DNA of 12,390 bases, from positions 1-12,390 of the forward strand of contig NZ_BHVZ01000005.1 of the NCBI RefSeq assembly GCF_003865035.1, given 5' to 3'. Origin of the DNA: Anaerotignum faecicola (GTDB lineage: Bacteria; Bacillota; Clostridia; Lachnospirales; Anaerotignaceae). Every line of letters starts with the position of its first letter. The first letter of the stretch is position 1. Shown in pieces: positions 12,382-12,390 of this stretch. A model generated the notes under the pieces. The model saw only the letters and a list, made by a program, of their open reading frames with translations, made no database searches and was not told the DNA's origin. The position numbers were made by a program, and so were the translations under genes.

Positions 12382-12390
12382 CGTTAAGCT

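Noticed and set aside
1..12390. Antibiotic resistance genes, phage genes, tRNA or rRNA genes
   Set aside because: None of the proteins shows such motifs and no tRNA- or rRNA-like stretch was recognised.

Overview
The window reads as one complete, circular mobilizable plasmid of about 12.4 kb, opened exactly at the start codon of its relaxase gene. The last bases (12374-12381, AAAGGGGG, then nine bases) supply the ribosome binding site for the ATG at position 1, so the two ends join into a normal gene start. The moderately AT-rich DNA, strong AAAGGAG-type ribosome binding sites, consensus sigma-A promoters (several TTGACA-N17-TATAAT-like) and protein families (MOBQ relaxase, DUF3847-like protein, RelB/DinJ with YoeB, ParA with a small ribbon-helix-helix partner) suggest a low-GC Firmicute, probably a gut clostridium of the Lachnospiraceae type. 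The host assignment is inference.

Layout. 1-1860 is the MOBQ relaxase MobA. 1861-2464 has no gene: it holds hairpins and a four-iteron origin with a promoter set between iterons 3 and 4. A 74-aa hypothetical gene (2465-2689) and an archaeo-eukaryotic-primase-like replication initiator (2776-4299) follow. 4480-5006 is a type II toxin-antitoxin pair (RelB/DinJ-type antitoxin, YoeB-type toxin) closed by terminators. 5201-7389 is a probable operon of parA, a ribbon-helix-helix partner, two hypothetical genes and a 56-aa two-helix membrane protein. On the minus strand, 7433-8143 encodes a secreted, glycine-rich bacteriocin-like protein whose promoter lies in a perfect 127-bp tandem duplication (8144-8397). 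8486-11083 is a transfer operon: coiled-coil membrane protein, VirD4/TraG-type coupling protein and a 67-aa membrane protein. 11132-11876 (minus) holds a membrane protein and a DUF3847-like small coiled-coil protein. 11877-12390 holds a series of hairpins and the predicted oriT.

How it works together. The initiator probably acts on the iterons to start theta-type replication; ParA and its ribbon-helix-helix partner segregate copies; the toxin-antitoxin pair removes plasmid-free cells; MobA nicks oriT and is brought by the plasmid's own coupling protein to a mating channel that this plasmid does not encode. The secreted bacteriocin-like protein is the only obvious cargo.

The most interesting unexplained structure is a set of three dispersed operator families: AAGTTATATA palindromes at the parA and transfer promoters and before the 74-aa gene at 6337, with a related arm at the rep promoter; CATAATAGCAATAAC sites; and CTCACCGTGAG palindromes upstream of parA, the transfer operon and mobA. 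Together they suggest a plasmid-wide regulatory circuit, possibly run by the ParA-linked ribbon-helix-helix protein.
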